DNA from: Levilactobacillus acidifarinae DSM 19394 = JCM 15949
Lineage (GTDB): Bacteria > Bacillota > Bacilli > Lactobacillales > Lactobacillaceae
Length of the DNA: 64,000 bases
Direction of reading: 5' to 3'
Assembly (NCBI RefSeq): GCF_001434835.1
Contig: NZ_AZDV01000026.1
Coordinates: 586,073 to 650,072 of the forward strand
Shown: one piece after another, positions 17,333-25,780 of the stretch
How the letters are laid out: the number at the start of each line of letters is the position of its first letter
Position numbering within the stretch: the first letter of the stretch is position 1
Notes under the pieces: model-generated
What the model saw: the letters and a program-made list of their open reading frames with translations, nothing else
Told to the model about the DNA's origin: nothing
Database searches by the model: none
Program-made: the position numbers and the translations under genes

Positions 17333-18448
17333 TTACTTCGACTCCTTTGCTTCAAATTCTGCAATTTGCTTCTTCACACTTGGAGTAGGAACGTTGTAAG
17401 TCCACTTCAGGAAGTCGGAAACCTTTTGAGCTGGAGCTGCTTCGGCTTCCTTCATGGCATTCTTGAAGTCGTCCTTATATTGTTCAACCAACTTGTCTTC
17501 TTGATCTTGTGACCAAAGCTTCTTGTCGGTTAAGACCTTGCGCATCCGAATTAATGGATCGGCGTCGAACCATGGCTTTTCTTCTTCCTTGGTCCGGTAA
17601 CGCGAAGGATCATCACCCGCAGACGAGTGAGCACCGAACCGGTAAGTTAACGTTTCGATGACCACTGGCCCGTTGCCGGCAGCGGCGTATTCCCGTGCCA
17701 ACTTAGAGACTTCGTGGACGGCCACGATGTCCATCCCGTCAACTTGAACGGAAGGAACACCCATGGCAACGGCCTTTTGTGCTAAGGTTTCCGCAGCGGT
17801 TTGCTTGTACCGTGGAACGGAAATTGCCCAGCCATTGTTTTGAACGAAGAACACTGCTGGTGCTTGGAAGGCGCTGGTGAAGTTAACCCCTTCATACCAG
17901 TCACCCTGTGACGTCCCACCATCACCAGTGTAGACAAAGGCCACGCGGTCCTTATCTTTATTCTTCTTAATCCCTAAGGCAACGCCCGCCGTTTCAACGT
18001 ACTGGGCGCCGATGATAATCTGTGGAAACAGCATGTTCTTGTTTTCATGGATGTTTCCTTCAACGTGACCCTTGGACCATAAGAAACCTTTTGCAACAGT
18101 TGTGCCGTGTTGAATCATTTGTGGTAAATCACGGTAAGCAGGTGCTAAGAAATCTTGTTCCTTAAAGGCAGTCACACTACCCATTTCACTTGCTTCCTCA
18201 CCGGCAGTTGGCGCGTAGAAACCCAGACGGCCTTGACGCGAGAAGTTCATCGTTTGTTCGTGCAGTGTGCGCTCCCAAACCATCTTCTTCATGAAGTCAA
18301 CCAGTTGATCATCTGAATATTTTGCTAAGATGTCGGGATTGACAACCTTCCCTTCCCGGTCAATGACTTGAACCGGGTGCTTGTAAGGATCGGCCATCGT
18401 AGCTTTGATCTTGGCAAAGTCTACAATCTGTTTGCTTCCATTAGCCAT
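17333..18448 (-). CDS. pdhA: Pyruvate dehydrogenase E1 alpha subunit
   Basis: A 371-residue subunit with the thiamine diphosphate motif GDGGTSQGDWYEGVNF...NNGWAIS and the preceding GAQYVETAGVALG segment. I chose the ATG at 18448 (MANGSKQIVDF), which follows GAAAGGAAAG at good spacing. The frame stays open for 39 more codons upstream, but that part is the 5' leader and has no ribosome site. It is the first gene of the pdh operon. In a lactobacillus PDH feeds acetyl-CoA for lipid synthesis and aerobic or low-sugar metabolism. Confidence 0.95.
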   Translation of the reverse strand: MANGSKQIVDFAKIKATMADPYKHPVQVIDREGKVVNPDILAKYSDDQLVDFMKKMVWERTLHEQTMNFSRQGRLGFYAPTAGEEASEMGSVTAFKEQDFLAPAYRDLPQMIQHGTTVAKGFLWSKGHVEGNIHENKNMLFPQIIIGAQYVETAGVALGIKKNKDKDRVAFVYTGDGGTSQGDWYEGVNFTSAFQAPAVFFVQNNGWAISVPRYKQTAAETLAQKAVAMGVPSVQVDGMDIVAVHEVSKLAREYAAAGNGPVVIETLTYRFGAHSSAGDDPSRYRTKEEEKPWFDADPLIRMRKVLTDKKLWSQDQEDKLVEQYKDDFKNAMKEAEAAPAQKVSDFLKWTYNVPTPSVKKQIAEFEAKESK

Positions 18449-18581
18449 AAGTAACACTTTCCTTTCACTTGATATGAAATTGTTAACTAAAGGTGAGTCA
18501 ACGTTGCGTTTCCTGACTACGTTTATAAAGTAACATCTTTTCATAAAGGTTGCAAGCCCTTTCATTAGGATAAATTCGGCA

Positions 18582-18587
18582 ATTATA
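18582..18587 (-). promoter_or_regulatory. Possible pdhA -10 element
   Basis: TATAAT on the minus strand, about 135 nt upstream of pdhA. No good -35 lies 17 bp upstream (CATAGG), so the promoter may need an activator or the call may be wrong. Confidence 0.4.
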
Positions 18588-18639
18588 GCTAATCCCTTAT
18601 GAAACCTATGATTTCTGAATTCAGGCTTTTTTTGGAAAC

Positions 18640-18653
18640 GGAAACCGTTTTCT
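18640..18653. promoter_or_regulatory. cre-like site between pdhA and def
   Basis: Minus-strand AGAAAACGGTTTCC agrees with the CcpA consensus TGWAANCGNTNWCA at all but the two end positions. It overlaps a perfect AAACGG-AAA-CCGTTT palindrome (18636-18650). It lies about 55-65 bp upstream of the pdhA -10 and just upstream of the def promoter, so either could be its target. Confidence 0.35.
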
Positions 18654-18679
18654 TTTCATTTCATTTTATTGACCAATTA

Positions 18680-18688
18680 TGCTAAAAT
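18680..18688 (+). promoter_or_regulatory. def promoter, extended -10
   Basis: TGC-TAAAAT, an extended -10, with only a weak -35 at the correct distance. Transcription would begin about 30 nt upstream of the start codon. Confidence 0.45.
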
Positions 18689-18725
18689 GAATGGTAACTA
18701 TGATTAATTCTCGGAGGTAATGTCC

Positions 18726-19286
18726 TTGTTCTTAATGAAAGATATTGTCCGCGACGGCGACCCGGTTTTACGCCAAGAAGCTGCCGACGTGACCTTTCCG
18801 TTGTCTGCAGAAGACCAACAACTTGCAAAAGACTTAATGGAATACTTAGTCGTTTCCCAGGATCCAGAACAGTGTAAGAAGTACGGCTTACGGGCAGGAG
18901 TGGGTTTAGCAGCTCCCCAAGTAGGCGTTTCCAAGAAAATGGCTTCCGTGCTGGTCCCCGCTCCCGAGGAGGGCGGCAAGTCCCCGTTCACCGACGTCAT
19001 CATTAATCCCGTCATCGTCTCTGAATCCGTTCAGAACGGTGCGTTAACCGAGGGTGAAGGGTGCCTTTCCGTCGATAAAGACGTTCCTGGCTTCGTTCCC
19101 CGCCACGACCGGATTACTTTGCGATACTACGATGTCACGGGTGAAAAGCACCAGGTGCGTTTAAAGAATTACCCAGCCATCGTCTGTCAACACGAAATCG
19201 ATCATTTACACGGCATCTTGTTCTATGACCACATCGACCAAGACCAGCCATTTGGCCGGGATGAAGATATGGTCATGATCGACTAA
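18726..19286 (+). CDS. def: Peptide deformylase
   Basis: A 186-residue Fe/Zn deformylase that removes the formyl group from nascent proteins. All three active-site motifs are present: GVGLAAPQVG, EGCLSV and HEIDHLHG. I chose the TTG at 18726 because it lies 8 nt after GGAGG and gives the N-terminus M-FLMKDIVRDGDP seen in homologues (MITMKDI-type). The ATG at 18720 is only 2 nt from the ribosome site. Monocistronic. Confidence 0.95.
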   Translation: MFLMKDIVRDGDPVLRQEAADVTFPLSAEDQQLAKDLMEYLVVSQDPEQCKKYGLRAGVGLAAPQVGVSKKMASVLVPAPEEGGKSPFTDVIINPVIVSESVQNGALTEGEGCLSVDKDVPGFVPRHDRITLRYYDVTGEKHQVRLKNYPAIVCQHEIDHLHGILFYDHIDQDQPFGRDEDMVMID

Positions 19287-19306
19287 GTATTTTATTTCAC
19301 CAATCA

Positions 19307-19350
19307 AAAAGGACACATCCAATCTTAAAATTGGGTGTGTCCTTTACTTT
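19307..19350. terminator. Bidirectional terminator between def and 19380-19877
   Basis: AAAGGACACA-TCCAATC pairs with its complement across TTAA, and T-rich tracts lie on both sides. It can end def on the plus strand and the convergent gene on the minus strand. Confidence 0.8.
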
Positions 19351-19379
19351 TTCTTCCATTATATAGACGATCTTGTGTA

Positions 19380-19877
19380 TCATTGAACAGCTGGATCGTT
19401 CAATTTTTTTAAATCTTTGAGGTATTCCACGGTTGACTCATTCATTAAGTACGCAACATCTAAGTGCAGGCGATCTTCATACACCCAAATATCGCTGACA
19501 ACGAAGGCCGACCCGGCAATGATGGCTTTAACTTGATGATCGGTACTAAATCCCGCCAGTGCTTCATTGAGAGCCCGTTCTAATTGAGGAACTTGGTGCT
19601 CGGTCGCTAGCCCCACCGCTAACGTGTACTCGAAGGCCATGACCCCCCGTCCCCACACGTCCGCCACCGTTTCGGAAGGACTGAGCTGACTTTCCGCAGT
19701 CGTTAACACCTTATCATTTACTAGGCGCTGAACTGCGGCGGTCACCGCCACGTCCGTTTCTGCTTGAGCCGACCGGCGAACGATCCGTGTGGCCCGTTGA
19801 ACGACCGTGCGGTGAATGAACACGTACACTCCCCAGGCAATCAAAATGCCAATGATAATTTCAATTCCTAAAGCCAT
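19380..19877 (-). CDS. Membrane-anchored protein of unknown function
   Basis: A 165-residue protein with one N-terminal membrane helix (IEIIIGILIAWGVYVFI), a short Arg-rich segment (RATRIVRRS) that should stay in the cytoplasm, and a soluble domain of about 125 residues with no motif I recognise. It is expressed alone from an extended -10 promoter divergent from rpoY-rnjA and ends at a shared terminator. Codon use resembles its neighbours. I can only call it a conserved-looking, single-pass hypothetical. Confidence 0.6.
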   Translation of the reverse strand: MALGIEIIIGILIAWGVYVFIHRTVVQRATRIVRRSAQAETDVAVTAAVQRLVNDKVLTTAESQLSPSETVADVWGRGVMAFEYTLAVGLATEHQVPQLERALNEALAGFSTDHQVKAIIAGSAFVVSDIWVYEDRLHLDVAYLMNESTVEYLKDLKKLNDPAVQ

Positions 19878-19909
19878 CTCAGTCCCTCCGTTCAGGTTTT
19901 CCTACAATT

Positions 19910-19918
19910 ATCATAGCA
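19910..19918 (-). promoter_or_regulatory. Extended -10 promoter for the 19380-19877 gene
   Basis: Minus strand TGC-TATGAT, with a weak -35. It is back to back with the rpoY promoter. Confidence 0.45.
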
Positions 19919-19962
19919 TGAATTGCCGTCTAGGGGTAATTCTATACAATTTGCCGAAACTA

Positions 19963-19971
19963 TGCTAAAAT
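19963..19971 (+). promoter_or_regulatory. rpoY-rnjA promoter, extended -10
   Basis: TGC-TAAAAT. The -35 region is poor. The transcript would carry a leader of about 100 nt. Confidence 0.45.
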
Positions 19972-20078
19972 TGTGCTAATTGTTGTGTAAGCAACCCGCA
20001 GTTCGGAAAGATCAAAAAAACTGGTTTGACGCTCTACTATGGTCAAATCAAATCTACTATAGAAAAGGAGTCTTGTTA

Positions 20079-20297
20079 GTGATTTACAAAGTTTATTACC
20101 AAGAAGACATGAAACGGAATCCTAAGCGCGAGGATACCCACGCACTTTATCTCGAAGCCCCCACAGAAGTTGAAGCTCGGGCTTTGGTTGAAGCGCACAC
20201 GGACCATAATATTGAGTTCATTGAAGCCATTGAGGGTGACACCCTGGCTTATGAACAAAAGGATCCAAATTACAAATTAACGGAGTTCACTGAATGA
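20079..20297 (+). CDS. rpoY: RNA polymerase epsilon subunit (RpoY)
   Basis: A 72-residue small subunit of Bacillota RNA polymerase. The sequence [17 protein letters not shown]...THALYLEA...[17 protein letters not shown] matches RpoY (DUF1447). I start it at the GTG at 20079, 8 nt after AAAAGGAG; the longer in-frame ATG at 19980 adds 33 residues with no family match. Its stop overlaps the rnjA start as ATGA, the usual rpoY-rnjA pairing. Confidence 0.92.
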   Translation: MIYKVYYQEDMKRNPKREDTHALYLEAPTEVEARALVEAHTDHNIEFIEAIEGDTLAYEQKDPNYKLTEFTE

Positions 20298-21973
20298 ACA
20301 AGTTAAACGTCAAAAATAACGAAACTGCTATCTTTGGCGTGGGTGGATTAGGTGAAATTGGGAAAAACACTTACGGTATTCAATTTCAGGATGAAATCAT
20401 TCTGATTGATGCCGGGATTAAATTTCCTGAGGACGAATTATTAGGGATCGACTACGTCATTCCTGATTATCAATACCTCGTTGAAAACCAATCCAAGATC
20501 AAAGCGCTAGTGATCACCCACGGCCACGAAGACCACATTGGCGGTATTCCTTATTTGCTACAAGCTCTTAATGTTCCGGTTTACGCGGGTCCTTTGGCGT
20601 TGGCCTTAATTAAGAACAAACTCGAAGAACACGGATTACTTAAATCAACTGAACTACACACAATTGACGATGATACGGTGCTTAAGTTCCGCAAGATGAG
20701 CGTGTCGTTCTTCCGAACCACCCACTCCATTCCCGATACGTTAGGGATTGCGGTTCATACCCCCGTCGGGACCATCGTCGAAACTGGGGACTATAAGTTC
20801 GACTTAACACCGGTTACCAACCAGCCGCCTGATCTTCAAAAGATGGCGAAGTTAGGTGCGGATGGTGTTCTGTGCTTAATGTCCGACAGTACCAACGCCG
20901 AACGGCCCATCTGGACGAAATCGGAAAAATGGGTCGGTAAGTCAATTCGCCGGATTTTTGATCAAGTTCAGGGCCGGGTGATTTTTGCCACCTTCGCCTC
21001 GAACATCTCGCGAATTGAAACGGCTTGTGAAACCGCGCTAGCTCACGGTCGTAAGATTGCGGTCTTCGGCCGATCCATGGAAGCCGCGATTGTCAACGGC
21101 CGGGAATTAGGCTACCTCAACATTCCCGATGATGCTTTGGTTGACGCCAACGCTATTCGTTCCCTACCGGCGGACAAGGTGATGATTCTTTGTACCGGTT
21201 CGCAAGGAGAACCCATGGCGGCCCTTTCTCGGATTGCCAACGGCACTCACCGACAGATCTCCATTCAGCCGGGCGATACGGTGGTCTTCTCTAGTAACCC
21301 AATCCCTGGGAACACGATTTCCGTCAACCGGGTCATCAACGAATTGGAAGAAGCCGGCGCAACCGTCATTCACGGAAAAGTTAACAACATTCACACCTCC
21401 GGTCACGGTGGTCAAGAAGAACAGAAGCTGATGCTCCGGCTAATGCAACCGAAATTCTTCATGCCAATTCATGGGGAATACCGGATGTTAAAGATCCACA
21501 CCGAGTTAGCCGAACAATGTGGTGTTCCGTTAGACCATAGCTTTATCCTACAAAACGGGGACGTTTTGGCCCTGACTAAGGATTCTGCCCGGGTGGCTGG
21601 GCACTTCGCCGCCGGGGACGTCTACATCGACGGTTCCGGGATTGGCGATATTGGGAACGTGGTCTTGCGTGATCGCCAATTGCTTTCTGAAGAAGGCTTA
21701 GTGGTCGTCGTGGCCACCATCGACCTCAAGAACCAAGAAATCAAGGCTGGTCCGGACCTCCTTTCACGTGGATTTGTCTACATGCGTGAATCCGGTGAAC
21801 TGCTCAACGAAGGTCGCCGGCGCGTCTTTCAGACCATCCGGCGTGCCATGCGGAACCCTAAGGCAACCGAAGCCTCGATTCGTAACGCCGTCATCGATGA
21901 TTTGCAAAACTTCTTATTTGAGAAGACGGAACGTCACCCGATGATTTTACCCATGTTTATTATGACGAAATAA
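20294..21973 (+). CDS. rnjA: Ribonuclease J
   Basis: A 559-residue metallo-beta-lactamase/beta-CASP ribonuclease with endonuclease and 5'-3' exonuclease activity, central to mRNA turnover. The zinc motif HGHEDHIGG, the later ligand motif [10 protein letters not shown] and the beta-CASP segments ([35 protein letters not shown]) are intact. The length and the fusion to rpoY by a 4-base overlap point to RNase J1 rather than J2. Confidence 0.95.
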   Translation: MNKLNVKNNETAIFGVGGLGEIGKNTYGIQFQDEIILIDAGIKFPEDELLGIDYVIPDYQYLVENQSKIKALVITHGHEDHIGGIPYLLQALNVPVYAGPLALALIKNKLEEHGLLKSTELHTIDDDTVLKFRKMSVSFFRTTHSIPDTLGIAVHTPVGTIVETGDYKFDLTPVTNQPPDLQKMAKLGADGVLCLMSDSTNAERPIWTKSEKWVGKSIRRIFDQVQGRVIFATFASNISRIETACETALAHGRKIAVFGRSMEAAIVNGRELGYLNIPDDALVDANAIRSLPADKVMILCTGSQGEPMAALSRIANGTHRQISIQPGDTVVFSSNPIPGNTISVNRVINELEEAGATVIHGKVNNIHTSGHGGQEEQKLMLRLMQPKFFMPIHGEYRMLKIHTELAEQCGVPLDHSFILQNGDVLALTKDSARVAGHFAAGDVYIDGSGIGDIGNVVLRDRQLLSEEGLVVVVATIDLKNQEIKAGPDLLSRGFVYMRESGELLNEGRRRVFQTIRRAMRNPKATEASIRNAVIDDLQNFLFEKTERHPMILPMFIMTK

Positions 21974-21984
21974 CGACTTTACAC

Positions 21985-22016
21985 GGAAGACCGGGACACT
22001 TGTCTCGGTCTTTTTT
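21985..22016 (+). terminator. rnjA terminator
   Basis: AAGACCG-GGACA stem with CTTG loop and complement, followed by TTTTTT. Confidence 0.85.
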
Positions 22017-22091
22017 GCTGAGATTCGTCCCTAATTCTTACATCCCGTCAAAGTTCTTACGGAATGACTAGGCACGTGAAAAAAAGTTCGT

Positions 22092-22097
22092 TATAAT
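22092..22097 (+). promoter_or_regulatory. -10 element of the lipid kinase gene
   Basis: TATAAT about 30 bp upstream of the start. The -35 is weak (TAGGCA at 17 bp). Confidence 0.4.
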
Positions 22098-22125
22098 AAG
22101 AGAGAAAAAAATTGAGAGGAGCAGT

Positions 22126-23088
22126 ATGGTGAGTGTCCAGTACTATATTATCTTAAACGAGCATGCGGGGAGTGGTCGCGCCGGTACCCTGTGGCCCCAA
22201 ATCAAAGAACGCTTGGATGCCGCTCAGATCACCTACCAAGTGGCCGTTTCCGAGTATGCGAATCACGCTATCCTCTTAAGCGAACAGTTTGCGAAGCACC
22301 TTCCTGATACCGGTTCCAATGATTGGGTCGTGCTTGCCGTGGGTGGGGATGGGACCCTCCACGAAGTGATCAACGGGCTGACCCATGAGCACCGTCAGCA
22401 TCTAATTCCCGTTGCCTATTTACCCGTAGGCTCGGGTAACGACTTTGCCCGTGGTGCGGGTATGGCGCGCGAGTGGCCCCAAGCGCTCGATCAAATCATT
22501 CACTGCACCCACGTGACCCGCTACGACGTGGGCAATTATAACGAAACCATTAAGCAAGAACGGGGCGTATTCACCAATAACTTAGGCATTGGCTTCGACG
22601 CCAGTATCATTGCCCAAGCAAACCAATCTAAGGCTAAGGTGTGGCTGAATAAACACCACCTAGGTTCCCTATCGTATCTGGCCTCCGCCCTTAGTGTTTA
22701 CTACAATCAATCCGGGTTTACGCTCACCGTGCACGTCAATAACCAACGTGATATTTATCCGAACGCTTTTCTGGTGACGACCACCAATCACCCCTACTTC
22801 GGCGGTGGTGTCGGAATTGTCCCGAACGCCACGTTGACGGATCATCAGCTCCACTTGGTAGTGATTGAAAAGCCCAACTTCTTTAAGTTGCTTTGGCTAG
22901 CCTTACGTCTCGTATTTAAGCGTCATTTAACGTCTAAGGCCGTTCATTACTATGCCGCCACTAACCTCCACCTCACCGTACCGGCTATCGAATACGGCCA
23001 ACTAGACGGTGAAGAAATGGGCGGACGATTCTTTGATGTCTACGTTGGCTTACAGGAGTATCCCTTCTGGATCGACGTCACCCTCTAA
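22126..23088 (+). CDS. Diacylglycerol kinase family lipid kinase
   Basis: A 320-residue DagK-fold kinase. The nucleotide motif VLAVGGDGTLHEVINGL and the PVGSGNDFARG segment are those of the DgkB/YegS group. Likely role: phosphorylation of diacylglycerol or a related lipid during lipoteichoic acid turnover, but the substrate is not fixed by sequence. The ATG at 22126 and a GTG three nt later both follow GAGAGGAG. The gene has its own promoter and a perfect downstream terminator. Confidence 0.87.
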   Translation: MVSVQYYIILNEHAGSGRAGTLWPQIKERLDAAQITYQVAVSEYANHAILLSEQFAKHLPDTGSNDWVVLAVGGDGTLHEVINGLTHEHRQHLIPVAYLPVGSGNDFARGAGMAREWPQALDQIIHCTHVTRYDVGNYNETIKQERGVFTNNLGIGFDASIIAQANQSKAKVWLNKHHLGSLSYLASALSVYYNQSGFTLTVHVNNQRDIYPNAFLVTTTNHPYFGGGVGIVPNATLTDHQLHLVVIEKPNFFKLLWLALRLVFKRHLTSKAVHYYAATNLHLTVPAIEYGQLDGEEMGGRFFDVYVGLQEYPFWIDVTL

Positions 23089-23107
23089 CGCTAACTTAAG
23101 CTCAACC

Positions 23108-23146
23108 AAAAAATCCGCACCTCATTTAAGAGGTGCGGATTTTTTG
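23108..23146. terminator. Bidirectional terminator
   Basis: AAAATCCGCACCTC and its exact complement flank ATTTAA, with A/T tracts on both sides. It separates the convergent lipid kinase and 23177-23383 genes. Confidence 0.92.
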
Positions 23147-23176
23147 AATTGGCTGACCTGCCAATCCGGTTTTAGT

Positions 23177-23383
23177 TTAGTCTTCAGAAGCAGCCATGGC
23201 TTCTAGAATCATATCAAGCTGAGCGCACTTATTGGTCAGGTACGTCATTTCTTCGCCGTACCGGGGCTCGATTTTAACCGTTTCTGTGCCTGAGTGAATC
23301 CCAACAGCTTCCCTTTCCTTTAACGTCGCTAATTGCGTATTAGCTTGGCGGTACTCTGCCAAGATCTCCATCCGATTACTCAT
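23177..23383 (-). CDS. Small helical protein of unknown function
   Basis: A 68-residue, charged protein (MSNRMEILAEYRQAN start, EAMAASED end) predicted by eye to be two helices, possibly a coiled-coil hairpin, with no signal peptide or membrane segment. I start it at the ATG at 23383; the GTG at 23407 lies directly before its AAAAGGAG ribosome site. A strong promoter and a terminator make it a real, independently expressed gene. I do not recognise the family. Confidence 0.55.
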   Translation of the reverse strand: MSNRMEILAEYRQANTQLATLKEREAVGIHSGTETVKIEPRYGEEMTYLTNKCAQLDMILEAMAASED

Positions 23384-23449
23384 AACCTTCAACAACTCCT
23401 TTTCCACCAGATATTAAATATTCAATCGTCGTAAAATGACTACTGGAGA

Positions 23450-23478
23450 ATAATACCACGCGTTTTCGGATTTGTTAA
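23450..23478 (-). promoter_or_regulatory. Promoter of the 23177-23383 gene
   Basis: Minus strand TTAACA, 17 bp, then TGG-TATTAT (extended -10). Confidence 0.65.
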
Positions 23479-23571
23479 CGATTATCTTAAAAAAATTCGG
23501 CACTCCGACAAAAATGGTCAAAAAATTAACCTAAATGGCCTTGACCTCACCCGATTGATGGCTAGCTGTCG

Positions 23572-25302
23572 TTACTTAACCGTTCCCGCAAAGGACGGCA
23601 TAAAGTACTTACTGATTTGCTGAACTGACACGTTTTGTCCGGGTTGTGGTGCCGCCACAAATTGATTGTTTCCTAAGTAAATGGCATCATGATACGTTGA
23701 TCCGTGACCACCCCAGAACAGGATGTCACCAGGCTTGGCTGAGCCCACGGAGTGCGTCGACACCATGCCTTCTTGAGCCGTTGTACTATGGGGCAGGCTA
23801 ACGCCCATCGCGTGCTGATAAACGTACGCCACCAGACCAGAACAATCCATCCCACTCAGTGAAGAGCCGCCCCAAACGTAGGGGATATTGGCCGAAGCTA
23901 ACTTCAAAGCCAGTCCCGTCACGGAACCACTGGTCAGACCGGCGGTATTCTTTTTGGTGGTGGCACTCGAACTACTCGTACTGGTCGTTGCCGCCGCAGC
24001 GGCCTTCTTGGTCGACTTCGGTTGAGTAGTGGCCGTTGACTGAGAACTAGCGGCCGTCGACTGACTCGTTGTCGCCTCGGTTGCTTGACTGGTAGCCGTT
24101 GCAGTGGAACTGCTACTACTAGTGACCGTCGCACTGTACGTCGTCGCCGTTGTGGCTTTAGGCGTCTTAGGCGTCTTAACTTTCGGCTTTGCCGTCGTCA
24201 CCGTTTTCGCCTTAGACGTTGCGGTTGCAGTCACGGCCGATTGATCGGTTGCTTGACTCGCCGTAGAACTGGTTGTTTGACTCGTCTTTGGCGTGTTCGT
24301 TGCCTTTTGAGGGGTCACAACCTTTGGCGTCGAACGAGACGCGCGCTTAACGGTCTGCGCCCGACTAGTCGGCGTCGTCACCGTTGCCGCTGATGATTGG
24401 CCCGCTGGGGTGACCGCAGAACTAGTTTTGGTTTGTGGTGCGCTCGTAGTAGCCGCAGTAGTCGAAGACTGGGTGGTTGACCGCGTGGTTGGTGCCACAC
24501 TGGTTTGACGTTGCGTTGATGCCACCGACGAAGACGTTGCCGTATCTTGGGACGCCGTTGTGGTAGCGGATCTAGTATGCGTGGCCGAGCTAGTCGTCTT
24601 GGCGGACGGCGTTACCCGCGACGTTGCCGTATGCTGAGCCTGAGAAACCGCCGTCGAACTCGTTCGTTGGGTCGCCTCGGAGGTGGCCGCAACGGTTGAT
24701 GAACTTTGAGCACTAGCCGTAGACGATTGACTGGTTACAGCCGGCGTACTACTTTGCCGTTGCTGTTGTTGACTAGCCGCTGCTTGTTGTTGCGCTAAAA
24801 TCTGGGCCTGAAAGGCGTTGGCCTTTTGGGTGATCTGTTGACTAGTAGACGGTGTCGTAGCGGCCACTGTCGGATTGGTCGTGGTGGCTGTCGTTGATTG
24901 TTGTTGGGCTTGAGGGATCACCAACTTTTGTCCGACACTCAGCATGTCCCCCGTTAAATGATTGGTCTTCTGCAACTGCGCCACCGTGGTGTGATAATGC
25001 TGAGCTAAGTCCCACAGGGTGTCGCCAGATTTAACTGTATAGTTGATTTGCGAATTAGTCGTTTTAACTTGTAACCGTTGCCCGACAAAAATTAAATCGG
25101 TGTTCGTATCTAATGAATTTTGCTCTTCTAGGGTTTGAATCGAGACGCCATACTTCTGGGAAAGTCCCCAAACCGTATCGCCGGATTGAACCTGAATACT
25201 ATTTGCGCTAGCCGTCATTTGTGCGCCGGCGGCTAAGGCCCCGAGAGCGCCGACAACGCCAACTGCAACTTTCGTTTTTCGCTGCTCTGTACTCATTTCC
25301 AC
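23572..25302 (-). CDS. Secreted LysM-NlpC/P60 peptidoglycan endopeptidase
   Basis: About 576 residues. A signal peptide (VAVGVVGALGALAAGAQMTASA) leads into two LysM domains (IQVQSGDTVWGLSQKYGV and YTVKSGDTLWDLAQHYHT), a linker of roughly 320 residues that is almost entirely Ser/Thr/Ala/Gln, and an NlpC/P60 domain with catalytic Cys in MDCSGLVAYVY (near residue 487) and His in YHDAIYLGN (near 538). It should cleave stem peptides in the wall. The Ser/Thr linker could be O-glycosylated, as in some lactobacillus hydrolases (inference). The start is ambiguous among GTG 25308, GTG 25302 and ATG 25296; the GTG at 25302 has the best spacing from AAAGGA. Confidence 0.9.
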   Translation of the reverse strand: MEMSTEQRKTKVAVGVVGALGALAAGAQMTASANSIQVQSGDTVWGLSQKYGVSIQTLEEQNSLDTNTDLIFVGQRLQVKTTNSQINYTVKSGDTLWDLAQHYHTTVAQLQKTNHLTGDMLSVGQKLVIPQAQQQSTTATTTNPTVAATTPSTSQQITQKANAFQAQILAQQQAAASQQQQRQSSTPAVTSQSSTASAQSSSTVAATSEATQRTSSTAVSQAQHTATSRVTPSAKTTSSATHTRSATTTASQDTATSSSVASTQRQTSVAPTTRSTTQSSTTAATTSAPQTKTSSAVTPAGQSSAATVTTPTSRAQTVKRASRSTPKVVTPQKATNTPKTSQTTSSTASQATDQSAVTATATSKAKTVTTAKPKVKTPKTPKATTATTYSATVTSSSSSTATATSQATEATTSQSTAASSQSTATTQPKSTKKAAAAATTSTSSSSATTKKNTAGLTSGSVTGLALKLASANIPYVWGGSSLSGMDCSGLVAYVYQHAMGVSLPHSTTAQEGMVSTHSVGSAKPGDILFWGGHGSTYHDAIYLGNNQFVAAPQPGQNVSVQQISKYFMPSFAGTVK

Positions 25303-25308
25303 ACACAC

Positions 25309-25731
25309 GTCCTTTATTCCTCAATTTTTTGCTGATGCATTCCCCCACGAAATCTTTGCCAAAATTCCGCTTGGTCCCGTTGGTTCATAATGAATACGAA
25401 TTACAAATCCATCTTACCACACGTTTTGCGTGTTTCTTGTGAATTATTAAGAAAACATTAACGAATTTTTATCCCAGAACGAATGTTCTACTAAAACGAT
25501 TACATTTAGATGACTAGCATTGAAAGCTAACTATACTAGTCATTTAGTGGCTAGTAAAAGGGAACTAACGTTCATTTCGGTACTGCAATTAATTGACGTA
25601 CCTGATTAATTATTCAAAAATAATCGTAAATTTTTTAGATAATTGTAGTCTACAATCTATTCTCCCCAACGCTTTTTGTATCCTACAATGTCTCCTTTGC
25701 TTCGAGTCATTGTGAAATCGGTTTAAGCCCA
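25309..25731. other. AT-rich intergenic region with inverted repeats
   Basis: No gene-sized frame fits here. On the minus strand it must hold the promoter of the LysM hydrolase; the best candidate is TGG-TAAGAT (25418-25411), directly preceded by a perfect ACACG-CAAAA-CGTGT palindrome (25419-25433). Further upstream, ATGACTAG (25510-25517) and CTAGTCAT (25536-25543) form an inverted repeat with an 18-nt loop. Nothing else is evident in the remaining AT-rich sequence. Confidence 0.5.
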
Positions 25732-25732
25732 C

Positions 25733-25756
25733 AAAAAAACGAGCAAAATGCTCGTT
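25733..25756 (-). terminator. Terminator of the DUF1002 gene
   Basis: Minus strand AACGAGCA-TTT-TGCTCGTT followed by TTTTT. Confidence 0.88.
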
Positions 25757-25780
25757 AATTTGTTCAGTATCTATCTCAAA

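Noticed and set aside
18449-18565. 39-codon N-terminal extension of pdhA
   Set aside because: No ribosome site at the upstream ATG; the sequence is the 5' leader with the true ribosome site before 18448.
23464-23571. Terminator of the LysM-NlpC/P60 gene
   Set aside because: Only short stems (GGTCAA/TTGACC with a 17-nt loop, and TCGG/CCGA before a T run) are visible; neither is strong enough to call.
24085-24393. Arg-rich plus-strand frame opposite the LysM hydrolase
   Set aside because: Mirror of the repetitive Ser/Thr linker codons; composition is not protein-like.
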